A DNA stretch of 64,000 bases from Clostridium chauvoei (lineage in GTDB: Bacteria > Bacillota > Clostridia > Clostridiales > Clostridiaceae): the NCBI RefSeq assembly GCF_002327185.1, contig NZ_CP018624.1:1488001-1552000 (forward strand). The letters run 5' to 3'. The number at the start of each line of letters is the position of its first letter. Position 1 is the first letter of the stretch. The notes under the pieces were generated by a model that saw only the letters and a program-made list of their open reading frames with translations, had not been told where the DNA came from and did not search any database. The translations under genes and the position numbers were made by a program. Of the stretch, positions 1-8,125 are shown in pieces.

Positions 1-896
1 AAGTAGGACCTAAGCTTGCTCCTATAACTAGTGAATACTTAAGCTATGAAGAAGTTATGGATAAATTCGAAGTAATGACAGATTGGTTAGCTAATCTTTA
101 TGTAAATACATTAAACGTAATTCACTATATGCACGATAAATACTCATATGAAAGCTTACAAATGGCTTTACATGATAGAGATGTATTTAGAACAATGGCA
201 TGTGGTATCGCTGGACTTTCTGTATGTGCAGACTCACTTTCAGCAATTAAATATGCTAAAGTTAAGCCTATAAGAAATGAAGAAGGAATTGCTATCGACT
301 TTGAAGTTGAAGGAGATTATCCAAAGTACGGTAACGATGATGATAGAGTTGATGATATCGCTATATTCTTAGTTGAAAACATGATGAAGAAGATCAGAAA
401 GAACAAGACTTATAGAAATGCATACCACACTCAATCAGTATTAACAATAACATCAAATGTTGTTTATGGTAAGAAGACAGGAACTACTCCTGATGGAAGA
501 AAAGCTGGAGAACCATTTGCTCCAGGAGCTAACCCAATGCATGGAAGAGATAATAGTGGTTCACTTGCATCACTAAACTCAGTTGCTAAATTACCATATG
601 AAGAATCACAAGATGGTATTTCAAATACATTCTCAATTATTCCAGATGCTCTAGGTAAGACTGCTGAAGATAGAATTACAAACTTAAGCGCTCTTATGGA
701 TGGATACTTTGGAAATAATGCTCATCACTTAAATGTAAATGTATTTGATAGAGAAACTTTATTAGATGCTATGGAACGTCCAGAATTATATCCTCAATTA
801 ACTATAAGAGTTTCAGGTTATGCTGTAAACTTCATTAAGTTAACTAGAGAACAACAATTAGACGTTATAAATAGAACATTCCATAAGAAAATGTAA
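1..896 (+). CDS. pflB: Pyruvate formate-lyase (formate acetyltransferase), C-terminal part
   Basis: This is the 3' end of a gene that starts before the window; the open frame runs from the first bases (V-G-P-K-L-A-P-I) to TAA at 896. The product converts pyruvate and CoA to acetyl-CoA and formate by a glycyl-radical mechanism in the cytoplasm during anaerobic growth. Family hallmarks are visible: [31 protein letters not shown], the GANPMHGRD segment, and close to the C-terminus the radical loop RVSGYAV, whose Gly is activated by PFL-activating enzyme. About 297 residues are present of a family length near 740, so the active-site Cys-Cys pair lies upstream of the window. A strong terminator follows directly. 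The activase gene is not seen downstream and may lie on the other side. Confidence 0.97.
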   Translation, partial: VGPKLAPITSEYLSYEEVMDKFEVMTDWLANLYVNTLNVIHYMHDKYSYESLQMALHDRDVFRTMACGIAGLSVCADSLSAIKYAKVKPIRNEEGIAIDFEVEGDYPKYGNDDDRVDDIAIFLVENMMKKIRKNKTYRNAYHTQSVLTITSNVVYGKKTGTTPDGRKAGEPFAPGANPMHGRDNSGSLASLNSVAKLPYEESQDGISNTFSIIPDALGKTAEDRITNLSALMDGYFGNNAHHLNVNVFDRETLLDAMERPELYPQLTIRVSGYAVNFIKLTREQQLDVINRTFHKKM

Positions 897-901
897 TTTT
901 T

Positions 902-939
902 AAAAGTCATTTGAGATTAATTTCTCAAATGACTTTTTT
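902..939 (+). terminator. Rho-independent terminator of pflB
   Basis: A 15-bp stem (AAAAGTCATTTGAGA and its complement) with a short loop is followed by a T run. It begins 5 bases after the pflB stop codon. Confidence 0.9.
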
Positions 940-991
940 AGTATATGAAAATTTATTGGGGGAAAAATGATATTAAAGGAGGTGTTTTATT

Positions 992-1138
992 ATGAATAAA
1001 AAGAATAAAACTGTAACTCACGAATTAGTATCAGATGAAAAAGGTACTTACGTAAGTGAAGTGCAGAATTTTAATAAACCTGAAGATTATGAAGATGCCT
1101 TTAAGAATTACTATCCAAGAAATGATTTAAAATCTTAA
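992..1138 (+). CDS. Small hypothetical protein, 48 aa
   Basis: A short reading frame of 48 codons starts at ATG 992, preceded by a near-perfect ribosome binding site AAAGGAGGTG (975-984) at good spacing, and is followed by its own hairpin terminator. The product (begins MNKKNKTVTHELVSDEKG, ends PRNDLKS) is charged and hydrophilic, with no cysteine and no membrane segment. I do not recognise the family. The strong ribosome binding site and flanking terminators are the evidence that it is a real gene. Confidence 0.7.
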   Translation: MNKKNKTVTHELVSDEKGTYVSEVQNFNKPEDYEDAFKNYYPRNDLKS

Positions 1139-1154
1139 TAAATTTCTTCAAAAT

Positions 1155-1185
1155 AAAATACACCTTAACATGAGGTGTATTTTAA
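1155..1185. terminator. Bidirectional hairpin terminator
   Basis: Inverted repeat AATACACCT / AGGTGTATT is flanked by A and T runs. It lies between the converging small gene at 992 and the minus-strand gene ending at 1188, so it can serve both. Confidence 0.75.
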
Positions 1186-1187
1186 AT

Positions 1188-1385
1188 TTATTCTTCATAT
1201 AAATTATCTTCTATTATTTTATTAGCTATAAGACCTATATTTACTTCTCTTATATCCATATAAACATCTATAACTCTGTCTACTAATGTAACTTCTACAT
1301 ACTCTACTTTTTCACCATTCTCATCAGTATAAGTTATTATATCATAAGTTATTATATCCTCTTTTAATTGTTTTTTTGTAATCAT
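1188..1385 (-). CDS. Small hypothetical acidic protein, 65 aa
   Basis: Minus-strand gene. I take ATG at 1385, which lies 7 bases after a consensus AGGAGG; an in-frame TTG 3 bases earlier is too close to that site. The product (begins MITKKQLKEDIITYDIITY) is acidic and has no transmembrane segment or recognised motif. It lies about 30 bases downstream of the AAA ATPase gene on the same strand and is probably co-transcribed with it. Function unknown. Confidence 0.6.
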   Translation of the reverse strand: MITKKQLKEDIITYDIITYTDENGEKVEYVEVTLVDRVIDVYMDIREVNIGLIANKIIEDNLYEE

Positions 1386-1417
1386 CAAATTTCCTCCTAT
1401 ATGTTGTTATTTTAAAC

Positions 1418-3160
1418 TTATGCACACCCTAAAGGATTTCCACAATAAATACAAATCCCCTTTTCTAGAGCATAAGTCATATCTTCAGTAATTATTTTTC
1501 CACATTTACATATTATCTGTTTTCCCTCTTCAACTCTATAGCTATTCATTATATCTGATATTCTAAAAATATATCTTCTCACCTTATTATTTATTACTTC
1601 TTGATTCAAAACAAGTTCTATTTTTTTAGATGGGTTTTTAGCATCAAAAATCTCTGAATACATAGAGGTAACATCACAGCAATATATATTAAGCTTAGGT
1701 TTTCCTACTTCTTTTCCTTGAACATTTGCTTTTCTTAAATGAATAAGCCTATAGTATATAAGCTCATTAAATTCTATATCATTAATAAAATTTGAATTTT
1801 CTACGCTATCTTCAATAGAAAAGTGTGTACAATTTGTACTTGAAACATATTTCTGAACTTCTATCCATAACTTACTTGTATATTTAGATTTAGAAGCTTG
1901 CAAATTATTTTCCTTCTCTACCCCAAGTTTTTTTATCGCCTTTGCAATATGTCTTGTCAAATGTAGCCTTTCAAATTCTTTTCCTGCAAAAAAATCTTCT
2001 TTATAAAAATCAAAGGCATAGTTTAGTATTATCCCAAAATCTCTCGTATTTCCCATAGAAGCTTTTATTATTCTATCTAAATTATCATTTGTAACTAATG
2101 AATCTATATTAAATTTTGTTTTTCCAAATATACTTTCTATCCTTTTATTGGCTAAACCTCTAAAATAGCTTACACATAAATACCTATCCTCTTCATAGAT
2201 ATACTTTAGATCTAAATCCTTACATGTAGGCATATCTGTAGTTTGCTCAAGAACTCCTAAAGTTCCTCTTGACTTAACATAAGCTATCCAATGAAATATA
2301 GGTGATATACTTAAAGCTTTTATTATATTAGATAAAATTAATATATTATCCTCGGATATAGAACTCCATTCATCATAGAAAAATACTATAGATTCTAGCT
2401 CTAAAAGCTCCTTAAACTCTATTATATAATTTTTTATAATATTTATATCTATTAAGCTATACAACTCTCTATCATCTATAGATTCCCTTGTAGCTTTACT
2501 AGAGGCTTTTAACGCCTTTTTAATGCCTAAAAGTCCCTTATCTAGCTTTCCTTCTATTTCTGAATTTAAGCTATCTTCTTCCCCTTCTGTTACTTTAATT
2601 CTACCTATTAAAGATAAGAATTCCCTATCCCCTTCTTTTATTATATCTTCAACTTCTAGATACTTTTTTTGAAATTCACTTATTTTACTTTTCTTTGTTA
2701 AATTAAAATAATCTAAAATCCTACTTAGTTTATTTTCTTCATCATTAATAAATAAAGTATCTAATTGTTTCTTAAGTTCTCTTAAAATTACCCATAAATA
2801 ATATCTTTCAGCAGATATATTTAAATTTTCAATAATATTATGTTCTTTTAAGCTTATATATACACAAAAGCTTTTTTTATTTGAATTTATAGTCTCCCTA
2901 GCTAATAACATTAAATGAGATTTTCCTGTTCCCCTTGAACCTGATATTAATCCATTAGTTATAATTGCTTTATTTGCTATAGTTTCAATATCTTTTGTTA
3001 CATCAAAATTAATAGCCTTTAGTTTTTCTATTCTTTCTTTTGATTTATATAGTGTAGCTACATCAAAATCAGCTCTTAGATCTTCAAATACAATATCCAT
3101 CTTTTCTCTAAAAGCTTTTCCATAATGCATATTCTTTTTTAAGCTTTTCTTTATATCCAT
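1418..3160 (-). CDS. AAA ATPase with C-terminal zinc ribbon (ORC/CDC6-like P-loop protein)
   Basis: This is a P-loop ATPase of about 580 residues. A Walker A motif GSRGTGKSH is near residue 75, and a Walker B-like segment with FFYDEW follows near residue 265. The C-terminus has a four-cysteine zinc ribbon (CKCG, then CIYCG). The fold resembles the ORC/CDC6 or STAND-type ATPases found alone in clostridial genomes; I cannot assign a substrate. I chose ATG 3160 because GGAG lies 8 bases upstream; an in-frame ATG at 3175 has no ribosome binding site. The middle is rich in charged helical sequence (residues about 165-230). The gene stands without obvious partners except the small gene downstream. 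A role in DNA or RNA surveillance or in phage defence is possible but unproven. Confidence 0.75.
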   Translation of the reverse strand: MDIKKSLKKNMHYGKAFREKMDIVFEDLRADFDVATLYKSKERIEKLKAINFDVTKDIETIANKAIITNGLISGSRGTGKSHLMLLARETINSNKKSFCVYISLKEHNIIENLNISAERYYLWVILRELKKQLDTLFINDEENKLSRILDYFNLTKKSKISEFQKKYLEVEDIIKEGDREFLSLIGRIKVTEGEEDSLNSEIEGKLDKGLLGIKKALKASSKATRESIDDRELYSLIDINIIKNYIIEFKELLELESIVFFYDEWSSISEDNILILSNIIKALSISPIFHWIAYVKSRGTLGVLEQTTDMPTCKDLDLKYIYEEDRYLCVSYFRGLANKRIESIFGKTKFNIDSLVTNDNLDRIIKASMGNTRDFGIILNYAFDFYKEDFFAGKEFERLHLTRHIAKAIKKLGVEKENNLQASKSKYTSKLWIEVQKYVSSTNCTHFSIEDSVENSNFINDIEFNELIYYRLIHLRKANVQGKEVGKPKLNIYCCDVTSMYSEIFDAKNPSKKIELVLNQEVINNKVRRYIFRISDIMNSYRVEEGKQIICKCGKIITEDMTYALEKGICIYCGNPLGCA

Positions 3161-3290
3161 AAGCCTATCTCCCATAAATATATATACTTATATTTATATT
3201 ATACTTCATAACCTCTTATTGTTATATAATAAAAGTTATAAAACTCCTCATAATAAATATAAAGTAATATAAAAGGAAAGTTATAAAATT

Positions 3291-4151
3291 ATGAAAATAT
3301 TATTAAACTCAGGTGATACAGTAGGTATAATAGCCTGCTCTAATGGAATAGACAAAAACATGGAGGAAAAACTTAAAGCTTTAGAAGAGAAATTAAAAAA
3401 ACTTAACTTAAATATCCTATATGCTAAAACTTTATATAAAAAATTCTCAGTTTTTAATGGCTCTTCAAAAGAAAGAGCTGATGAACTAATGAAATTATTT
3501 TTAAACCCTAATGTAAAAGCTATTTTTGATATATCTGGTGGGGATTTAGCTAATGGTGTTTTAAGCTATTTAGACTTTGATAAAATAAAAGCTAACCCTA
3601 AAGCCTTTTTTGGTTATAGCGATTTATCAGTATTATTAAATGGAATTTATACAAAAACATCTATGAAAACATATCATTATCAATTAAGAAATTTAGTTTC
3701 TGAATATGGCTCAAAACAACTTTTAGATTTTAAAAATTCTTTATTTAAAGGAAATAAAGATTTATTTAATTTTCATTATAATTTTATACAACAAAATTCT
3801 ATGGAAGGTGTATTAGTAGGTGGTAATATTAGATGTCTACTAAAGCTTGCTGGAACTAGCTATATGCCAAACTTTAGTGATAAAATTCTATTTCTTGAAA
3901 GCTTAAGTGGTGATGTTGCTAAAATGACTACTTTTTTAACTCAATATAACCAACTTGGAATTTTTAAAGAAATTAAAGGCTTACTTCTTGGTAGCTTTAC
4001 TGAAATGGAAAATAAAAACTACTCTCCTTCTATTATAGAGTTAGTTAAAAATATAGTTAATGACCCAAATCTCCCTATTGCTAAAACTAATGAAATAGGT
4101 CATAGCCCTAATTCTAAAGCTTTAATAATAGGTGATTTTATAAAATTATAA
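3291..4151 (+). CDS. LD-carboxypeptidase, peptidase family S66 (LdcA/MccF type)
   Basis: The 286-residue protein has the family S66 layout. The nucleophile elbow GYSDLSVLLNG (about residue 113) holds the catalytic Ser. FLES (about 203) holds the catalytic Glu, and GHSPNSKALIIG near the C-terminus holds the catalytic His. These enzymes cleave the L,D bond that releases the terminal D-Ala from murein tetrapeptides during cell-wall recycling. Some relatives (MccF) instead inactivate microcin C. There is no signal peptide, so it acts in the cytoplasm. The upstream AAAGGAAAG is a plausible ribosome binding site. The gene is divergent from the AAA ATPase gene and stands as a single transcription unit. 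Confidence 0.88.
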   Translation: MKILLNSGDTVGIIACSNGIDKNMEEKLKALEEKLKKLNLNILYAKTLYKKFSVFNGSSKERADELMKLFLNPNVKAIFDISGGDLANGVLSYLDFDKIKANPKAFFGYSDLSVLLNGIYTKTSMKTYHYQLRNLVSEYGSKQLLDFKNSLFKGNKDLFNFHYNFIQQNSMEGVLVGGNIRCLLKLAGTSYMPNFSDKILFLESLSGDVAKMTTFLTQYNQLGIFKEIKGLLLGSFTEMENKNYSPSIIELVKNIVNDPNLPIAKTNEIGHSPNSKALIIGDFIKL

Positions 4152-4226
4152 AATATAATTTAAGTCATATTTTCCTTAAAATTAAATATGTTAAAGTAGA
4201 AGTATTATCTTAAGGTGGTTTTATTT

Positions 4227-5173
4227 TTGAGTATAGTTTCTTTAGATAGCAACCTATTTAACTTTAAATCTAATTTTTCTTTTACTTTAGATCTCTTTAC
4301 TGAATTAATAGATTTAAATATTAAAATATTAAGTATGTTTTTTAAAATAAATGATAAAAATTCTATATTTGTTTATGGAGAATATGAAATCTTAACTTTA
4401 ATTCTTGAAACTTCTAATGAGCATAATACGTATAATGTAAAAAATATTAAAGCTTCCTTTATAAATTCTTTTAAATATCCTAAGATATCGAGCTTTAAAA
4501 TTTACGATTTAAACTCAATAGATGTTAAAGGTAGCTTTATAAGCCCTTTAAATTTAGATTTTACAACTAATATAGATAACCAAGGTAAAAAAACTATTGA
4601 AGGTTTTGTTACTTCAAAATTAAAAATTAATTTTTATATAGATAAAAAAGATACTCAAAAAGAATTATCTCTTATAAAAAAACTACTGCTATAGAAACTT
4701 TAGTTGTAGTTGGATTTGGAGAAGGTAATTTACTTGTTACAAATGAATTAGATTTATTTAATAACTCCCCTGCTATTTTTAAAATTATTTCTAATTCTAA
4801 TGAAATTAAAATAGAAAAAGCTATTTGCATAGGTGAAGTAGTTCTTATTGATGGTTATATAAATTTTAGCTTTCAATATGCTTCTCTAGAAAAATATCAA
4901 CTCTCTTCAACTTTAGGAGCTGTTTACTTTTTAAATTATAAATGCCCTTTTTCTATATCAATAGATATTAAAACTATTAATAATAATACTATATTACCTA
5001 CAGATACTTGCTCTCTTATAAAGGCTACTTCTGAAAATGAAATAATTAATTTAGCTGATGAAAAAGAGGTTTATAATAATTTATTTGTTTATAAAAAAAT
5101 CATCACCAAAACCTTAATTAAAATTAAGCTTGCAGTTATTAGAAATGAAGCTATTAAAATTAATACTTATTAA
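4227..5173 (+). pseudogene. Frameshifted SPOCS-like repeat protein, probable spore or surface protein
   Basis: Two reading frames form one gene of about 315 codons. The first runs from TTG 4227, 8 bases after AAGGTGG, to TAG at 4694. The second continues without a stop in the -1 frame to TAA at 5173. The join is in an A7 run at 4676-4682. Both halves carry similar beta-rich segments (EGFVTSKLKINFYID and VLIDGYINFSFQYAS) that resemble SPOCS/DUF3794 modules of spore coat assembly proteins; that assignment is tentative. A terminator follows the second half, which supports a single gene. The shift may be a real mutation, a programmed slip (A-AAA-AAA is a slippery sequence), or a homopolymer sequencing error. 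Confidence 0.6.
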
Positions 5174-5176
5174 GTT

Positions 5177-5210
5177 AAAAAGATGGGCCTAAAAATAGGC
5201 TCATCTTTTT
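5177..5210. terminator. Bidirectional terminator
   Basis: A hairpin AAAAAGATGGGCCTA / TAGGCTCATCTTTTT with one mismatch separates two converging genes and has A and T flanks on both sides. Confidence 0.85.
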
Positions 5211-5226
5211 AATTTAATAAAATAAA

Positions 5227-5808
5227 TTATTCTTCACAGAAAGGATGTGGGTGTGGATGATGATGTTCTTCTTCAGTTTCAACTTCTAAATGTTCCCATC
5301 TTACAACTTTAAATGTCATTCTAATAGCCATTTTTTCTCTAATTTTTGTTGTTTTTTGATCATCTACATTTCCAGAGGCATCTGTATAATGAGCTATTGG
5401 ATCATCAACTTCTCCTAATATCTTAGCTTCAACTAATTCTACAAAGTCTGTATCTGGATCAAATTTAACACATTTATCTATAGGAGTTACTTCAACTAAT
5501 CCATTAAATGGTCTCTTAATAGTGATGTGATTCATTTCACCTATTACTGTGTCATTTTCTCCATCACCAGTACCTGTTTCCTTAGCTTTATACATAATGT
5601 TTTTGTGAATATAACCATCAAATATTACAACACTACCTTCTTTAGTAACTTTTGCATCTTTAAGTTCGAACCAACTCTTAATAGTTTCTATCATAAATAT
5701 AGCTGGTGCTGGTGCTAGTGGATTTGTTAAATCTATATCGTATTCTTGATAAATATTACCCATTCCTTGAGCAATTATTACTTTTGTTTGTATAAGTTTC
5801 TTAGCCAT
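5227..5808 (-). CDS. SPOCS/DUF3794-like protein with His-rich tail
   Basis: The 193-residue protein starts at ATG 5808 with a GGAGAAAAG ribosome binding site. It contains the segment VVIFDGYIHKNIMYKAKE, which resembles the SPOCS (DUF3794) signature of clostridial spore coat morphogenesis proteins. Its C-terminus is histidine-rich (EEHHHPHPHPFCEE) and could bind metal. No signal peptide or membrane segment is seen. It sits among other cysteine- or histidine-rich small proteins (4.2-6.8 kb), which together look like a spore-surface cluster. The family call is tentative. Confidence 0.65.
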   Translation of the reverse strand: MAKKLIQTKVIIAQGMGNIYQEYDIDLTNPLAPAPAIFMIETIKSWFELKDAKVTKEGSVVIFDGYIHKNIMYKAKETGTGDGENDTVIGEMNHITIKRPFNGLVEVTPIDKCVKFDPDTDFVELVEAKILGEVDDPIAHYTDASGNVDDQKTTKIREKMAIRMTFKVVRWEHLEVETEEEHHHPHPHPFCEE

Positions 5809-5996
5809 AACTTTTCTCCTTTTTAATAAATTTTTCTTAATTTTTTTATAATATATATTATGTTTTAAAATTATATTGGTGTATAACTTTCTAAAAAATC
5901 TGTAGATTTATATACTTTTAATATGTAACCATTATTATCCTTTCAACATAGAATGCATTATGTTTTAATTTCAATAATTTTACAGGAGGATTTTTA

Positions 5997-6548
5997 ATGA
6001 GTTACTATTCTAAAGGGAAATACCCTAATGATATGGATAATCATTTTGATGATGAAGAATATGGAATGTGTGAAAAAAGTGAGAAAATAGAAAGACCTGA
6101 AAAATGTGAATCCCTTGAAAAAGCTAATTTTTGTGATTTTGATAAACCAGTTTTTGAAAAGGAGTCTAAGAAAGATAGACAAGTTTGTAATTTTGAAGCT
6201 GTAAAAACTATTTCTTTTAGACCTTGTGATATAAAAGAAAAAGAAAATATTACTTTAAATATAGATTGTACTGGTCGTATATTAACTTTAAATGTTTTTC
6301 TTAAGGATGTTTGTATTAATAATACTGTTTTAGTTGGTATATTACTTTGTGATAAAAATGAAGATAAAATAATAGGTTTTAAAGTAAAAAAAGAAACTGT
6401 TCCACAAGGAAAATGTGATGAGTCTACTTGTAGAGACTTCTATATGGGAAAATTCACCTTTATAGTTCCTGAAGAAGAATTATGTTCTAGTAGAAAATTA
6501 AAAGTTAAAGTAATAGCTCAATATACAGATATAGATTTATGTAAGTAA
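5997..6548 (+). CDS. Cysteine-rich hypothetical protein, probable spore-surface component
   Basis: The 183-residue protein starts at ATG 5997 behind CAGGAGGA. Its first 75 residues are highly charged, with scattered cysteines (MCEKSEK, EKCESLEK, NFCDFDK). The remainder is a beta-rich domain with SFRPCDIKEKENITLNIDC. No signal peptide is seen. The high cysteine count and the neighbouring SPOCS-like and truncated paralogous genes suggest a structural spore or exosporium protein, but I do not recognise a named family. It is followed 23 bases later by a short gene whose end resembles part of it, so the two probably form an operon. Confidence 0.6.
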   Translation: MSYYSKGKYPNDMDNHFDDEEYGMCEKSEKIERPEKCESLEKANFCDFDKPVFEKESKKDRQVCNFEAVKTISFRPCDIKEKENITLNIDCTGRILTLNVFLKDVCINNTVLVGILLCDKNEDKIIGFKVKKETVPQGKCDESTCRDFYMGKFTFIVPEEELCSSRKLKVKVIAQYTDIDLCK

Positions 6549-6571
6549 TTAATTATTGAAAGGTGTTTATA

Positions 6572-6766
6572 ATGAATAATAATGCACAAAATGACTTTAA
6601 ATACATTTACTCTAATACAAATGATTGCATAGATATTAACAAAAAAGAAAAAACACCTAATATAAACTTTGATGCTCTATTTGATGATAATTGTCAAGAG
6701 TTTTATATTGACTTTAAGTCCTGCGAAATAAATAAAACACTAAAAATAACTTTAGTGGATATATAA
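6572..6766 (+). CDS. Short protein resembling a truncated paralogue of the preceding gene, 64 aa
   Basis: ATG 6572 lies 7 bases after GAAAGGTG. The last 20 residues (FYIDFKSCEINKTLKITL) align with the start of the beta domain of the upstream protein (SFRPCDIKEKENITLNID), then the gene stops, where the upstream protein continues for about 95 residues. It may be a shortened duplicate or a small partner protein. It is followed by a strong terminator, which marks the end of the two-gene operon. Confidence 0.55.
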   Translation: MNNNAQNDFKYIYSNTNDCIDINKKEKTPNINFDALFDDNCQEFYIDFKSCEINKTLKITLVDI

Positions 6767-6770
6767 AATT

Positions 6771-6817
6771 TCACTACAAAGTTAACTTAAATAAAGTTAA
6801 TTTTGTAGTGATTTTTT
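6771..6817 (+). terminator. Rho-independent terminator
   Basis: A long hairpin (TCACTACAAAGTTAACTT and a near-complement) is followed by a T6 run, immediately after the stop at 6766. Confidence 0.9.
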
Positions 6818-6850
6818 ACTACTTTTAAATTAAAGAATATCTACTTCTAA

Positions 6851-7990
6851 ACTGCATATTATAAGTTTATTGATTATGGAGTTAGTAAAAAAGGATTTGA
6901 AGCAGATGCCTTTATTTATGAACTAGCTGATGGTATTATTGGTGATAACTATCCATTTCCCGATAGAATGCTTACACATATAGAAAAGATAGTTCACGAT
7001 TATTTAGTTCAAGAAATGTGTTATAATAATCCACCTTCTGGAAAATTTAATATATTTGCTGTTGAAGGTGCCACTGCTGCTATGTGCTATATTTTTGACA
7101 CTTTAAACTCTAATAATCTTTTAAAAAGTAAAGATAAAATAGCTTTAATGGTTCCTATTTTCACACCATATCTTGAAATACCCCATCTTCCAAGATATGA
7201 TTTAGATGTAGTTTATATTTTAGCAAATGAATATTCAGACGATGGAACTCATACTTGGCAGTATCCAAAAAGAGAATTAGAAAAATTAAAAGATTCTTCT
7301 ATTAAAGCCTTATTTATAGTAAACCCTAGTAACCCACCTTCTGTAGCTATAAATAAAGAAGGTAGAGAAAATCTAGTTTCTATAATAAAAAATTACAATA
7401 AAGACTTAATGATTATATCTGATGATGTTTATGGTACCTTTGTTAATGGATTTAGATCCCTTATAGCTGATTTACCTTATAATACTATTGGAGTTTATTC
7501 ACTTTCAAAATACTTTGGAGTTACTGGTTGCTTTAAATCATACCGCTGGACTTTCTACTCCTCAACAAGTACAAATGGCATTTTTTGTGCCTTCTCTTTA
7601 TTAGATAAAGAAAATATATATAAGAATTTAACTATAGATATATGTCATAAACGTAGAAAACTTTTATTTAATGGGTTGGGTTTACCTTTTAAAGATAATC
7701 CTAATGATGCTGCTTACTACACTGAATTTGATTTATTAGAATGGGCAACCAATTATTATGGTGATGCCTTCTGTAATTATCTTCAAATCAACTATAAACT
7801 TGTTGATATTTTATATAGGTTAGCTGAAGAATCTTCAATAGTTCTATTAAGTGGTGGAGGTTTCCAAGGCCCTGAATGGTCCATTAGAATATCTCTTGCT
7901 AATCTTAATGATGAAGCCTATTCAACTATAGGAGAAGTTCTACATAAGATTCTCAATGAATTTGTTATAGATTGGAAAAATTCTTTATAA
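6851..7990 (+). pseudogene. asdA: Decayed aspartate 4-decarboxylase (bifunctional aspartate aminotransferase)
   Basis: The sequence encodes recognisable PLP fold type I aspartate 4-decarboxylase, which releases CO2 from aspartate to give alanine. Coding similarity starts before the first ATG (YYKFIDYGVSKKGFEADA, in frame from about 6851), directly after an in-frame stop, so the N-terminal part is lost. Inside, after SLSKYFGVTG, several dozen codons are missing. The text resumes in another frame as ALNHTAGLSTPQQVQM (about 7531-7580), then returns to the first frame through a T run at LLDKENIYK. The C-terminus (GGGFQGPEWSIRISLANLND) is well conserved. The lysine of SKYFG remains, but the protein would be non-functional. 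A terminator still follows. This is genuine decay because truncation, deletion and frameshifts coexist. Confidence 0.85.
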
Positions 7991-8029
7991 AAATAAGGGA
8001 TTAGCTTATGGCTAATTCCTTATTTTTCT
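7991..8029 (+). terminator. Rho-independent terminator
   Basis: Hairpin AATAAGGGATTAGC / GGCTAATTCCTTATT is followed by T5, just after the pseudogene stop. Confidence 0.85.
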
Positions 8030-8125
8030 TTTATAAATACTTGATTTCCTTAAAATTACTGTGAATTACTTCTCTATAATGATATAATTATCCTGTACAT
8101 ACAAAATTTCAAGGAGTTGAAGAAT

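Noticed and set aside
1418-3160. Named phage-defence system
   Set aside because: Only a lone ATPase plus a small gene are present; no nuclease or other known partner is seen.
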